From NCBI GenBank assembly GCA_002733705.1, contig NVWP01000028.1, positions 1-64,000 of the forward strand: a DNA stretch of 64,000 nucleotides, written 5' to 3'. Positions 1-8,295 of this stretch are shown in pieces (position 1 is the stretch's first letter; each line of letters opens with the position of its first letter). The DNA comes from Henriciella sp. Lineage in GTDB: Bacteria > Pseudomonadota > Alphaproteobacteria > Caulobacterales > Hyphomonadaceae. The notes beneath the pieces were generated by a model. That model saw only the letters and a list, made by a program, of their open reading frames with translations. It was not told where the DNA came from and searched no databases. Made by a program: the position numbers and the translations under genes.

Positions 1-120
1 AGACAGGCGGCGATGGATCGGATCATGACGTCTCCAGCGGGATCAAACCCCTATCATATAGGGAGTGTTACCTGAATGCCACATGACTAATTCGCGAGGC
101 GGGCGCGCGGCCGCGTGAAA

Positions 121-993
121 TCAGGCCACCGACAGGAGAATCACACCGGCGACAAGTATGGCGCAGCCCGTCAGCCGCGAGGGCCCGACCGCCTCGCGCA
201 GGATCAGCATGCCCATTAGTGCCCCGACCATCATGGACATCTCGCGCATCGGTGCGACGAGGCTGAGCGGTGCCCCCGATGTCAGCGCCGCCAGGACGAG
301 TATGTAGGAGAGCGGTGAGAGCAGGCCGACACAGACAGCGACCCACCAGTATCCTTTCATCCGGGCGAGCGCGCGTCGCGGATTGGCCGCCACCAGGGGC
401 AGGAGAAGGAAGAAACGCAACAGGTTCGAAAACCAGTCCAGGACGACAGGGGCGATGCCGAGCGCCTTTACCGCATAGGCATCCACAACCGTATAGGAGG
501 CGATGAGCCCGCCGGTCGGAACACCCCATAGAAGGCCCGCCTGTCCACCCGGACGGCGGAACGCCGAAAGTTTGCCCCCTGTCGCGATCAGTCCGATGCC
601 GATGATCACCAGGCCAAGCCCGGCGAGGCCGGGACCTGTTGGCGATTCACCGAGGAAGAGGAAGGCCCCGAAACTCGAGAGCAGGGGGCCGGTGCCGCGC
701 GCGACCGGATAAACCACCGAGAGGTCCGCCACCTGGTAACCGCGCTGGAGAAAAAGACTGTAGGCGAGATGGATCAGGCCGCTGAGGATGACGAAGCCGG
801 CGCCTACCCACCCCCAGTCTATTGTGCCCCTGACGAGGATCATGACCACCCAAGGGGCATAGGCGACGCACGAGACGAGATTATAGGCGAAGACAAAGAC
901 GGGCCCGACTGGCGCGGCCCGCTTGGCGAGCAGATTCCATCCTGCATGGATGAAGGCTGCGAGGACGACGAGGAGGAGCGAGGTAAATGTCAT
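121..993 (-). CDS. EamA/DMT-family transporter
   Basis: This is a 290-residue inner-membrane protein with about ten hydrophobic helices in two EamA-like halves, as in drug/metabolite transporters. An N-terminal helix carries the pattern HAGWNLLAK, and a Gly-rich helix near the middle marks the start of the second repeat. Members export small metabolites or amino acids; the substrate cannot be read from sequence. I chose the ATG at 991-993 because GGAGG lies just upstream. An ATG four codons earlier overlaps that ribosome site, and the reading frame stays open further upstream. It is divergent from ahcY across about 325 bp and has no co-directional partner in view. The 120 bases beyond its 3' end hold no supportable gene. 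Confidence 0.85.
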   Translation of the reverse strand: MTFTSLLLVVLAAFIHAGWNLLAKRAAPVGPVFVFAYNLVSCVAYAPWVVMILVRGTIDWGWVGAGFVILSGLIHLAYSLFLQRGYQVADLSVVYPVARGTGPLLSSFGAFLFLGESPTGPGLAGLGLVIIGIGLIATGGKLSAFRRPGGQAGLLWGVPTGGLIASYTVVDAYAVKALGIAPVVLDWFSNLLRFFLLLPLVAANPRRALARMKGYWWVAVCVGLLSPLSYILVLAALTSGAPLSLVAPMREMSMMVGALMGMLILREAVGPSRLTGCAILVAGVILLSVA

Positions 994-1318
994 GGAGACC
1001 TCCATTCGCGCGCAATGCGCCGGTTGATCTCGACGTCTCCTCCCCTGGGTTTTTATCCCTTGGGTGCAGCCGCGCACGGACGCCGCGGTTTCCGCAACGC
1101 TCGGTCCAGCGACGGCGTGCCGTCCGGAACCCTAGTTGCCACTCAGTCGATATCGGGGGCGATATCCCGAGCCTGTCAAAGAAATCAAGCCGTGAAGTCC
1201 GACCGCCAGCTGCGCCAGAGCCCGGACGCTTGCTATTTGTGCCGCCGGCTTGCTTGCATTTTCGCCCACTCTCCGGTAAGTCCGGCAGGGACATATAAAC
1301 GTATAAAGGATCATTGAT
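994..1318. other. Intergenic region between DMT gene and ahcY
   Basis: This 325-base region between two divergent genes should hold both promoters and the ahcY leader. I could not assign convincing -35/-10 boxes. The ahcY start has AAAGGA at 1305-1310. The 7-mer CGATATC occurs twice, at 1148-1154 and 1160-1166, the first copy inside the palindrome CGATATCG. ahcY leaders can carry S-adenosylhomocysteine or SAM riboswitches in some bacteria, but I did not recognise their conserved cores here. Confidence 0.5.
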
Positions 1319-2713
1319 ATGGCTAATGACTACGCTGTCGCCGATCTCTCCCTGGCCGAATATGGCCGCAAGGAAATCGCGATTGCCGAGACCGAAATGC
1401 CGGGCCTGATGGCGGCGCGCGAAGAGTATGGCGCCGAGCAGCCTCTGAAGGGCGCGCGCATTGCCGGTTCGCTGCACATGACCATCCAGACCGCTGTGCT
1501 GATCCAGACGCTGGAAGCCCTGGGCGCAGAAGTGCGCTGGGCAAGCTGCAACATCTATTCGACGCAGGACCATGCCGCCGCCGCGATTGCCGACAGTGGC
1601 ACGCCGGTCTTCGCCCATAAGGGCGAGACGCTGGATGAGTACTGGCAGTTCTGTGACAAGATCTTCCAGTGGCCGGATGGCAAGCTCGTCAACCTCATCC
1701 TGGATGATGGCGGCGATGCAACCATGTACATTATCCTTGGCGAAAAGGCCGAGAAGGACGCCTCACTGCTGGAGAATCCGAAGTCCGAGGAAGAGATTGC
1801 CCTCTTCAAGCAGATCAAGAAGCGTATCTCCGAGACGCCGGGCTGGTTTGCCAAGGTGAAGAAAGAGATCAAGGGCGTGTCCGAAGAGACGACGACCGGC
1901 GTGAACCGCCTTTATCAGCTGGCCAAGAAGGGCGAGCTGCCTTTCCCGGCGATCAACGTCAACGACTCGGTCACCAAGTCGAAATTCGACAACAAGTATG
2001 GCTGTAAGGAATCGCTGGTCGACGCGATCCGCCGCGGCACCGATGTGATGATGGCCGGCAAGAAGGCTTTCGTCGCTGGCTATGGCGATGTGGGCAAGGG
2101 CTCTGCCGCCTCACTCGCAGGCTCTGGCGCACGCGTCACCGTGTCGGAAGTCGACCCGATCTGCGCGCTGCAGGCCTCCATGGATGGCTTCGATGTGCAG
2201 ACGCTCGACTATTATGTCGACAAGGCCGACATCTTCGTCACGGCGACCGGTAACAAGGACATCATTACCGTCGACCATATGCGCAAGATGAAGGACATGG
2301 CCATCGTCTGTAATATCGGCCACTTCGACAATGAGATTCAGGTCGAGGGCCTGCGCAACTTCCAGTGGGACAATATCAAGCCGCAAGTCGACATGATCAC
2401 CTTCCCGGATGGTAAGCGCATCATCCTTCTGTCGGAAGGCCGTCTGGTGAACCTCGGCAATGCGACGGGCCACCCGTCCTTCGTGATGTCGGCATCCTTC
2501 ACCAACCAGACGCTGGCCCAGATCGCCCTTCACAAGAATGAGGGCGAGTACAAGAACGATGTCTACACGCTGCCCAAGCACCTCGACGAGAAGGTCGCGC
2601 GCCTTCACCTCGACAAGCTGGGCGTTGGCCTCACCGAGCTCTCGACCGAGCAGGCCGACTATATCGGCGTGACGACGGAAGGCCCGTACAAGCCGGACCA
2701 CTACCGCTACTAG
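1319..2713 (+). CDS. ahcY: Adenosylhomocysteinase
   Basis: This is a full-length 464-residue S-adenosylhomocysteine hydrolase. It splits S-adenosylhomocysteine to homocysteine and adenosine with bound NAD, clearing the inhibitory product of methyl transfer. Seen in sequence: the N-terminal catalytic region with [19 protein letters not shown], the NAD-binding stretch [11 protein letters not shown] near residues 244-254, and the conserved C-terminus ending KPDHYRY. The ATG at 1319 has AAAGGA eight bases upstream. A strong hairpin with a T-run follows the stop, so it is probably transcribed alone. It supports methylation in the cell, including that by the CcrM encoded near 55 kb. Confidence 0.98.
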   Translation: MANDYAVADLSLAEYGRKEIAIAETEMPGLMAAREEYGAEQPLKGARIAGSLHMTIQTAVLIQTLEALGAEVRWASCNIYSTQDHAAAAIADSGTPVFAHKGETLDEYWQFCDKIFQWPDGKLVNLILDDGGDATMYIILGEKAEKDASLLENPKSEEEIALFKQIKKRISETPGWFAKVKKEIKGVSEETTTGVNRLYQLAKKGELPFPAINVNDSVTKSKFDNKYGCKESLVDAIRRGTDVMMAGKKAFVAGYGDVGKGSAASLAGSGARVTVSEVDPICALQASMDGFDVQTLDYYVDKADIFVTATGNKDIITVDHMRKMKDMAIVCNIGHFDNEIQVEGLRNFQWDNIKPQVDMITFPDGKRIILLSEGRLVNLGNATGHPSFVMSASFTNQTLAQIALHKNEGEYKNDVYTLPKHLDEKVARLHLDKLGVGLTELSTEQADYIGVTTEGPYKPDHYRY

Positions 2714-2742
2714 GTCCTGAACCGACCTCAAGAACATCAAGG

Positions 2743-2771
2743 GCGCCGGAGAGATCCGGCGTCTTTTTTTT
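2743..2771 (+). terminator. Rho-independent terminator after ahcY
   Basis: A perfect 7-bp stem CGCCGGA/TCCGGCG (2744-2750 and 2755-2761) with a GAGA tetraloop is followed by a run of eight T at 2764-2771. Confidence 0.93.
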
Positions 2772-2837
2772 GGGGCTGCTTGCCGAACGCGCGAAAAAAC
2801 GTGACACTCGCGTCAATAAAATGACGGGAGGAAAGTC

Positions 2838-4121
2838 ATGCGGAATGTCCTGGTTGCGATGTCGGGTCTGGCCTTGCTGGCGGCGTGTAACGGGCCGGCA
2901 GAGGAGAGCGGGGCTGAAGAGGTTGAGGCAGCTTCGCCGCCCGCCGAAATGGCGGAAGGCGCTGCCGGCCAGACCGGGGATGTGACGCTTCAGGCCAGCG
3001 AGAGCTTCCAGAGCGACCTTCAGACCGCGCTGATCCAGGCAAGCGAGGGAGCAACCATCACACTGCCGGCCGGCACGTTCGAGATGACGGACGGGTTGTC
3101 GCTGGACGTGAATGGCGTGACGCTGACAGGCGCCGGGGAGGGCGAGACGATCCTCGACTTTTCCAGTCAGCGCGGATCGGGCGAGGGGCTGCTCGTCACT
3201 TCTGACGATGTCACCCTGTCGAACTTCACCATCCAGGAGACAAAGGGCGACGGCATCAAGTCCAAGGGCGCCGACCGGATCATCTATCGCGACCTCACCG
3301 TGGAATGGCTGGGCGAGCCGGACGAGGAAAACGGGGCCTACGGCGTCTATCCGGTCGAGAGCAGCGATGTGCTGGTCGAGGATGTAACCGTGCGCGGGGC
3401 CTCCGATGCGGGCATCTATGTCGGCCAGTCGAGCAATATCATCGTTCGCGACAGCCTTGCCGAATACAATGTGGCCGGGATCGAGATCGAGAATTCGGCC
3501 CATGCGGATGTCTATGGCAATACCGCGCGCCACAATGCAGGCGGTATCCTTGTCTTCGACCTGCCGGATTTGCCGGTGATGGGCGGCAATTCCACGCGCA
3601 TCCATGACAATGACATTATCGACAACAATACGCGCAACTTTGCCCCGCCCGGCAATATCGTCGCCGGCGTGCCGTCGGGCACGGGCGTCATCATCATGGC
3701 GAATGACAAGGTCGTGGTGGAGAATAACCGCTTCGACAATAACCAGACGGTGCAGGTGCTGATTACCGCGTATTCCGAAGACTTCTCCGACGAGGACTAT
3801 AATCCGCTGGCGCGCAACATCGTGGTGCGCAGCAATGAATATGGCGAGGGCGGAAACAATCCGCAGGGCGATCTTGCACCTTTCGCCATGGTGCTTGGCG
3901 GTAGCCTGCCGGAGATTGTCTGGGACGGCGTCACACGCTGGGAAGGCGGCGAGACCGAAGGCGCCAATATCGTCGTGGATGAGGCTGAGGAGGTCGGCTT
4001 CGTGAATCTGGGGCTCGGCACCTATCCCATCGACATGGCGAACGTCTCCCCCAGCATGGACCGCCCGGGCGGCGACCCGTTCGGGGAGCTTGAGCCGGTC
4101 AGCCTGCCGCACACAGAATGA
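2838..4121 (+). CDS. Parallel beta-helix lipoprotein (TIGR03805-like)
   Basis: This 427-residue predicted lipoprotein has an N-terminal signal ending in the lipobox LLAAC (Cys17) and an acidic linker. About 350 residues of right-handed parallel beta-helix follow, with repeated short strands and N/D/G turns such as GVTLTGAGEG, DDVTLSNF, SSDVLVEDV, NIIVRDS and HADVYGN. This resembles the NosD/pectate-lyase fold and specifically the uncharacterised family that travels with HNE_0200/SO2930-type cytochromes. The stop codon overlaps the start of the diheme gene (ATGA at 4118-4121), so the two are translationally coupled. I infer an envelope complex in which the helix binds a polymer or scaffolds the cytochrome. 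No enzymatic active site was identified. Confidence 0.85.
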   Translation: MRNVLVAMSGLALLAACNGPAEESGAEEVEAASPPAEMAEGAAGQTGDVTLQASESFQSDLQTALIQASEGATITLPAGTFEMTDGLSLDVNGVTLTGAGEGETILDFSSQRGSGEGLLVTSDDVTLSNFTIQETKGDGIKSKGADRIIYRDLTVEWLGEPDEENGAYGVYPVESSDVLVEDVTVRGASDAGIYVGQSSNIIVRDSLAEYNVAGIEIENSAHADVYGNTARHNAGGILVFDLPDLPVMGGNSTRIHDNDIIDNNTRNFAPPGNIVAGVPSGTGVIIMANDKVVVENNRFDNNQTVQVLITAYSEDFSDEDYNPLARNIVVRSNEYGEGGNNPQGDLAPFAMVLGGSLPEIVWDGVTRWEGGETEGANIVVDEAEEVGFVNLGLGTYPIDMANVSPSMDRPGGDPFGELEPVSLPHTE

Positions 4122-5158
4122 GGCGCGCGCTTTCAGCCCTCCTCTTCCTGGCGCTGGCCGCCTGCGGGCGCGAGGCGGCCGGGCCGGACATGGAGGTGAT
4201 CCTGGCAGAGGCACCGGCGGCGACGCTGGCGGCCTATGGCCTGTTTGCCGATGTGGCGGCGCGCGAGCCCGCCTCCGGCGTGGTGGCCTATGACCTTATC
4301 AATCCGCTCTTTTCAGATCATGCGAGCAAGCACCGCTATGTCTTCCTGCCGCCGGGAGAGACCGCCCGGTATACCGAGGCGGCGGTGCTGGATTTCCCGG
4401 TCGGCACGGTGCTGGTGAAGACATTTGCCTTTGCCCCCGACATGCGCACGCCGGAGGTGGAGGAGCGCTACCGCGAGACGCGGCTGCTTATCCGCAAGGA
4501 AGAGGGCTGGACGGCGTATCCCTATGTCTGGAACGCCGAACAGACCGAAGCGCGCTATGCCCCGGCGGGCGACTGGCTGGACCTTGATTTCATCGATCCT
4601 TCGGGGGAGGCGGTCTCCATCGACTATCGCGTGCCGAACCAGAACCAGTGCAAGACCTGCCATCAGCTTGGGGCTGTGATCGCGCCGATCGGGCCGAAGG
4701 TGCGCAACCTCAACCATGCCGGCCCCAATGGCGCGAACCAGATCTCGGACTGGGTCCAGCGCGGCATGCTGGAGGGTGTGCCGCAGGAGGTCGCGGCGGT
4801 GGCCGATGTTGCAGATGAGGGGATGGCGGTCTCCGAGCGGGCGCGCGCCTATCTCGACATCAATTGCGCCCATTGCCACCGGGCCGAAGGCTCTGCGTCG
4901 AATTCCGGCCTGTGGCTTGGCTGGGAGGTGGCGGATGCGACCAAGATCGGCATCGGCAAACATCCAACTGCGGCGGGCCGGGGCTCTGGCGATGCAATCT
5001 ATGTGGTGGCCCCCGGCGCGCCGGACAGCTCCATCCTGACCTATCGCATGGCCTCGACCGAAGCCGGCGTCGCCATGCCGGAGCTTGGCCGCGCGCTGGT
5101 GGATGAGGACGGCGTCGAACTGGTGCGGGCCTGGATTGCCGGGATGGAGAAGGGGTAG
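4118..5158 (+). CDS. SO2930/HNE_0200-family diheme c-type cytochrome lipoprotein
   Basis: This 346-residue predicted lipoprotein has a lipobox ALAAC (Cys16). Two heme c sites are visible: CKTCH (Cys178, Cys181, His182) and CAHCH (Cys250, Cys253, His254). The N-terminal half has a motif-rich domain (LFSDHASKHRY, a run of aromatic residues, WNAEQTEA) that matches my memory of the HNE_0200 family (TIGR03806). That family is known mainly for its constant pairing with the beta-helix protein encoded just upstream. The start overlaps the upstream stop by four bases. It should be a periplasmic or outer-membrane-anchored electron carrier or redox enzyme. Its substrate and redox partner are unknown. 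Confidence 0.87.
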   Translation: MRRALSALLFLALAACGREAAGPDMEVILAEAPAATLAAYGLFADVAAREPASGVVAYDLINPLFSDHASKHRYVFLPPGETARYTEAAVLDFPVGTVLVKTFAFAPDMRTPEVEERYRETRLLIRKEEGWTAYPYVWNAEQTEARYAPAGDWLDLDFIDPSGEAVSIDYRVPNQNQCKTCHQLGAVIAPIGPKVRNLNHAGPNGANQISDWVQRGMLEGVPQEVAAVADVADEGMAVSERARAYLDINCAHCHRAEGSASNSGLWLGWEVADATKIGIGKHPTAAGRGSGDAIYVVAPGAPDSSILTYRMASTEAGVAMPELGRALVDEDGVELVRAWIAGMEKG

Positions 5159-5212
5159 GCGTCGCCGGTTGCTCGACCCGAAACTGATGGACTGTTCTGA
5201 AGGAGAGAAAGA

Positions 5213-5989
5213 GTGAGACGTCCGCTGTGTGTTCGTTTCCCCCGCCTGGTCCTGATGCTTCTGTGGTGGGTTTTTCCCTGTTTTGCTTCGGCAGAGGTCT
5301 CAAGGGTGGATCTGTCAGGAGAGATCAACAAAGAGTTCTATTTTGAGGTGGAGCTTGCCATTCGGACCCACGTCGAAGAAATCCACATCGAATCGTCTGG
5401 CGGAGACAATGTCTGGGCCCTGCAAGCCGCGAATGCCCTGAACAATCAGGATCTCACGCAGCTCGTCGTCGTAGGGAAATGTGTTTCTGCATGTGCGTCG
5501 CTGGCGTTCGCAACTGATAATCTGCGGATTACCGAAGGCGCGTTCATAGCGGTGCACCGAACATCTCTGGGTATGAAATATGTGCTTAGCGCGGGAGAGT
5601 TCGACCTGGGTGAGGAAAGGTTTGAAGCACTGAACTTCTACGCTGCCGAAGAAAGTCGCCTGCTGCAGCAGGCGGGCAGGACTGCAGCATTCTTCGAGCA
5701 GGCAATGCGGGAAATCAGACCTGTGTGCTATGGGCGGCTGATAACGACCGACAGTGGTCTGGTGGCCGGATATCTAAGCCGCGCTGAGGCACATTACTGG
5801 ATGCCTGATGAAGACGTATTCAATCACTATCGGGGCATCGACGTATCGGGGGATTGGCCAGACAGTGGGGACTTGTTCTCAAACAAAGAAGCGTTCGAAT
5901 TCATCGAGAAATATAGGGTCGTAAGGACCGCTTCTGTGGATGAATTGAATAGGGCGCCGATAGAAACATTTGGCGAGTGCCAAAAATAG
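5213..5989 (+). CDS. Putative secreted ClpP/crotonase-fold protein (COG3904-like)
   Basis: This 258-residue protein has a signal peptide ending near CFASA. The pattern IESSGGDN (about residue 62) followed by GKCVSACASLAFA (about residue 88) is typical of periplasmic proteins with a ClpP-like fold, where the second motif would supply the nucleophilic Ser. The rest, rich in charged and aromatic residues, is not recognised. Translation starts at a GTG with AGGAGAG five bases upstream. It follows the diheme gene by 54 bases on the same strand. Base composition is clearly lower in GC than its neighbours, and codon choice is less biased, which suggests later acquisition. Protease activity is possible but not shown. 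Confidence 0.6.
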   Translation: MRRPLCVRFPRLVLMLLWWVFPCFASAEVSRVDLSGEINKEFYFEVELAIRTHVEEIHIESSGGDNVWALQAANALNNQDLTQLVVVGKCVSACASLAFATDNLRITEGAFIAVHRTSLGMKYVLSAGEFDLGEERFEALNFYAAEESRLLQQAGRTAAFFEQAMREIRPVCYGRLITTDSGLVAGYLSRAEAHYWMPDEDVFNHYRGIDVSGDWPDSGDLFSNKEAFEFIEKYRVVRTASVDELNRAPIETFGECQK

Positions 5990-6096
5990 CTGGCCAACTT
6001 GCAGGCCCGCTTGGGCACAAGCACTGAAACCGAAACCTTCTGACGCCTACACCGTTTCCTATATTGAAAGACCAACCCCAGATAGCGGAGGCTCAC

Positions 6097-6363
6097 ATGG
6101 CAGGTGGATGGTCGCGCGATGGCGCGGTGCACGACCAGATCGAGGATTCGATCCGCGATGAGCTGGCGCGTATACAGGCCAGCCGTCCGGCGGGCGAAAG
6201 CCTGTCGCATTGCATTGAGTGCGGTGAGCCGATCCCTGAAAAACGCCGCAAGCTGATTGCAGGCGTGAAGTTCTGTGTCGACTGCCAGCAGGAGCGCGAT
6301 GGCGCGGCGGCCATGCGCGGTGGCATCAACCGGCGCGGCTCCAAGGACAGCCAGCTGAAATAG
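6097..6363 (+). CDS. DksA/TraR-type C4 zinc-finger protein, YbiI-like
   Basis: This 88-residue protein starts MAGGWSRDGAV and ends RRGSKDSQLK. It has one C4 zinc finger, CIECG and CVDCQ separated by about 17 residues. Length, start and end agree closely with E. coli YbiI as I recall it, a short DksA/TraR relative without the long coiled coil of DksA. Such proteins are thought to act near RNA polymerase, but the role of YbiI is unclear. I chose the ATG at 6097 rather than an in-frame ATG 33 bases upstream, because GCGGAG precedes it and the MAGGW start is conserved. Confidence 0.88.
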   Translation: MAGGWSRDGAVHDQIEDSIRDELARIQASRPAGESLSHCIECGEPIPEKRRKLIAGVKFCVDCQQERDGAAAMRGGINRRGSKDSQLK

Positions 6364-6438
6364 CGTCTGGCGGCTGCTTGCCCGCCCCTCGATTCGCCCG
6401 CATGATGACGCGCGTAGATGAGGGATGTCTTGAGGCGA

Positions 6439-8196
6439 ATGCATAGGGTTTCGCGGCGGATCTGCTTTCTTCTGGCGGCGGCTGCCGGGTGCTCTGGCTT
6501 GTCGGCTGCCGTTGCCCAGGACCTGTCTTCCAGTGCGTCAGAGGCAGGCGTAGCGTTAGAGGCGGAAGCCGAGCCTGAAGAGCGCCCGGCGCCATCCTAT
6601 CCGCCCGGCGCCTTACCCGATGCCTATCCCGACAAGGCGAAGCTTCTGCGCGGTGACATTGATCCGCGTGAGCTTCTGGTGGAGGTGCCCGAAAGCTGGG
6701 CCAGCCATCCCGGCATGTATGCCGAGGCTGAAGCGCTGCAGGCCTTTGGTAAGATGCGGGCAGCGGCGGCGCGCGAAGGCGTGGAACTGCTCATTCTCTC
6801 GGCTTTCCGCTCCTTCAACCATCAGCGCTGGATCTGGGAGGCCAAATGGCGCGAGCGCTATAAGAGCGGCGCGTTCGAAGCGCCGCGCGATCTTGCCACC
6901 CATATCATGCGCTACAGCTCCATGCCCGGCACGTCGCGTCACCACTGGGGCACCGATTTCGATATCAATGCGCTCAACAATCGCTGGTTCGACACGCCCG
7001 AGGGCAAGCCCGTCTATGACTGGATGAAGGCGCATGCGGCCGAATATGGTTTCTGCGAGGTCTATTCGGCGCGCGATGGACGGCGGCAGACCGGCTATGA
7101 ACCGGAGCGCTGGCACTGGTCCTACATCCCGACTGCCTCGCGCTATCTGGCCGCCTATGTTGAGGCGCGCGATGCCCAGCCGCGCGGGTTCGAGGGGGAT
7201 GTCGCCGCCCCGCAGATCAACTGGCTGACCGACTATGTCCTTGGCATCAATCCCGACTGCCTCTGGACCGCGTCCGATGCTGGCAAGGGCCGGGAGCTGC
7301 CGCTGGTTCTGCTGCGCGCGGCGATCGAGGCGGAACAGGCCGCCCGGGTGGAGCAGCTCTGCCTTCGCGATGAGGGGACGCGCGACGAGCTGCTGGCCTG
7401 GCGCGCACGCGGGTTCGAGCTGGAGGAGGACGCCGATATTGCAGCCCGGCTGATGCATCTGGAAAATTGCCTTGGAGAGCCGGACCCGGTCCTGCGCGAT
7501 GAGGTCGCCTATTCGGGGATCGCCCATATCCTGCGCGACGGCGTTGCGGACGATGAGACCTTGCGGGCGCTGAAGGGCGAGCTGCTGGTGCGGATGGCAG
7601 CGGATGCAGCGGACCCGGACGGTTTTTCGAAACCCTTCGCGGCGCTTGTCCTGTCGGAGGTGGCGCGCACGGACCGTATTTCGCCCTGGATGAGCTCGGG
7701 TGAGCGGCGCATGCTGGTGGCGGCAGGCGCCGCTTATGTCCGTTCGGTGCGCGACTATCGCGGCTTCATAGAGGGCGAAGGCTGGCGCCATGGTCTGGCG
7801 CATGGCGCAGACCTTCTCATGCAGCTCAGCCTGAATGAGGAGATCGGCGAGGGCGAGGCCATTGTGATGGCGCGGGCCATCTTCGAGGCGCTGATGGCCG
7901 AGGAGGCCCCGGCGCTGGTCTTCGATGAGCCGGCGCGTCTGGCGCGCCCGCTGATCATCCTGACGCGGCGTGGGCTGCTCAATGAGGCGCAGCTTTCAGC
8001 CTGGCTGGACATGCTGGCCGATCCGGCACCGCTTGAAAGCTGGCAGGCGGCGTTCGGCTCAGAGGAGGCATTGGCGCGGCGCCATAATGTGCGCGCCTTC
8101 GCCTCGGCATTGCTGATTGCCGCGAGCGAAGAGGAGGATGGCGCGCTGGATGCGGTGAAACCCGGCGCGACGCGGCTGTTGGCGAGCGTGCCATAA
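6439..8196 (+). CDS. M15 (VanY-type) D,D-carboxypeptidase fused to a DUF2785-like domain
   Basis: This is a 585-residue exported protein. After a signal peptide and a Pro/Glu-rich linker, residues of about 55-265 form a peptidase M15B domain. The metal ligands are His168 and Asp175 in SRHHWGTDFD, with Glu223 and His226 in PERWHW. The domain should trim the terminal D-Ala from peptidoglycan stem peptides. The remaining ~310 residues are all-helical. They contain DYRGFIEGEGWRHGLAHGAD (from about residue 439), which resembles the core of DUF2785, normally a separate protein. I chose the ATG at 6439 because GAGG precedes it; an ATG at 6418 is possible. I do not recall this domain pairing elsewhere. 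Confidence 0.8.
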   Translation: MHRVSRRICFLLAAAAGCSGLSAAVAQDLSSSASEAGVALEAEAEPEERPAPSYPPGALPDAYPDKAKLLRGDIDPRELLVEVPESWASHPGMYAEAEALQAFGKMRAAAAREGVELLILSAFRSFNHQRWIWEAKWRERYKSGAFEAPRDLATHIMRYSSMPGTSRHHWGTDFDINALNNRWFDTPEGKPVYDWMKAHAAEYGFCEVYSARDGRRQTGYEPERWHWSYIPTASRYLAAYVEARDAQPRGFEGDVAAPQINWLTDYVLGINPDCLWTASDAGKGRELPLVLLRAAIEAEQAARVEQLCLRDEGTRDELLAWRARGFELEEDADIAARLMHLENCLGEPDPVLRDEVAYSGIAHILRDGVADDETLRALKGELLVRMAADAADPDGFSKPFAALVLSEVARTDRISPWMSSGERRMLVAAGAAYVRSVRDYRGFIEGEGWRHGLAHGADLLMQLSLNEEIGEGEAIVMARAIFEALMAEEAPALVFDEPARLARPLIILTRRGLLNEAQLSAWLDMLADPAPLESWQAAFGSEEALARRHNVRAFASALLIAASEEEDGALDAVKPGATRLLASVP

Positions 8197-8198
8197 GG

Positions 8199-8246
8199 TT
8201 ACCGCGCTATTAACCCGGACTTAACGCGGGCGGGGCATTCGGTTAA
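8199..8246 (+). promoter_or_regulatory. Phased CtrA-type half-sites upstream of divL
   Basis: TTAA at 8210-8213 and TTAA at 8221-8224 are separated by exactly 7 bases, matching the CtrA consensus TTAA-N7-TTAA. A TTAC at 8199-8202 lies 7 bases before the first, and another TTAA at 8243-8246 lies 22 bases after the second. All four therefore fall on an 11-base helical repeat. They lie about 50-97 bases before the divL start. Binding by CtrA is inferred. Confidence 0.65.
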
Positions 8247-8275
8247 CGATTGGACTTGGGCCTTCCGGGCCCCAC

Positions 8276-8280
8276 GATTC
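8276..8280. promoter_or_regulatory. GANTC (CcrM) methylation site in divL leader
   Basis: GATTC, a GANTC site for the CcrM methyltransferase encoded near 55-56 kb, lies 16 bases upstream of the divL start codon. Promoter GANTC sites can couple transcription to replication passage through GcrA or methylation state; this role here is inferred. Confidence 0.5.
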
Positions 8281-8295
8281 GGGTAAAGGGTAAGG

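Noticed and set aside
1-120. Possible gene end before the DMT transporter
   Set aside because: No open frame with recognisable content reaches into the first 120 bases.
1000-1318. SAH or SAM riboswitch upstream of ahcY
   Set aside because: I looked for the conserved cores of the known classes and did not find a convincing match; left as an open finding.
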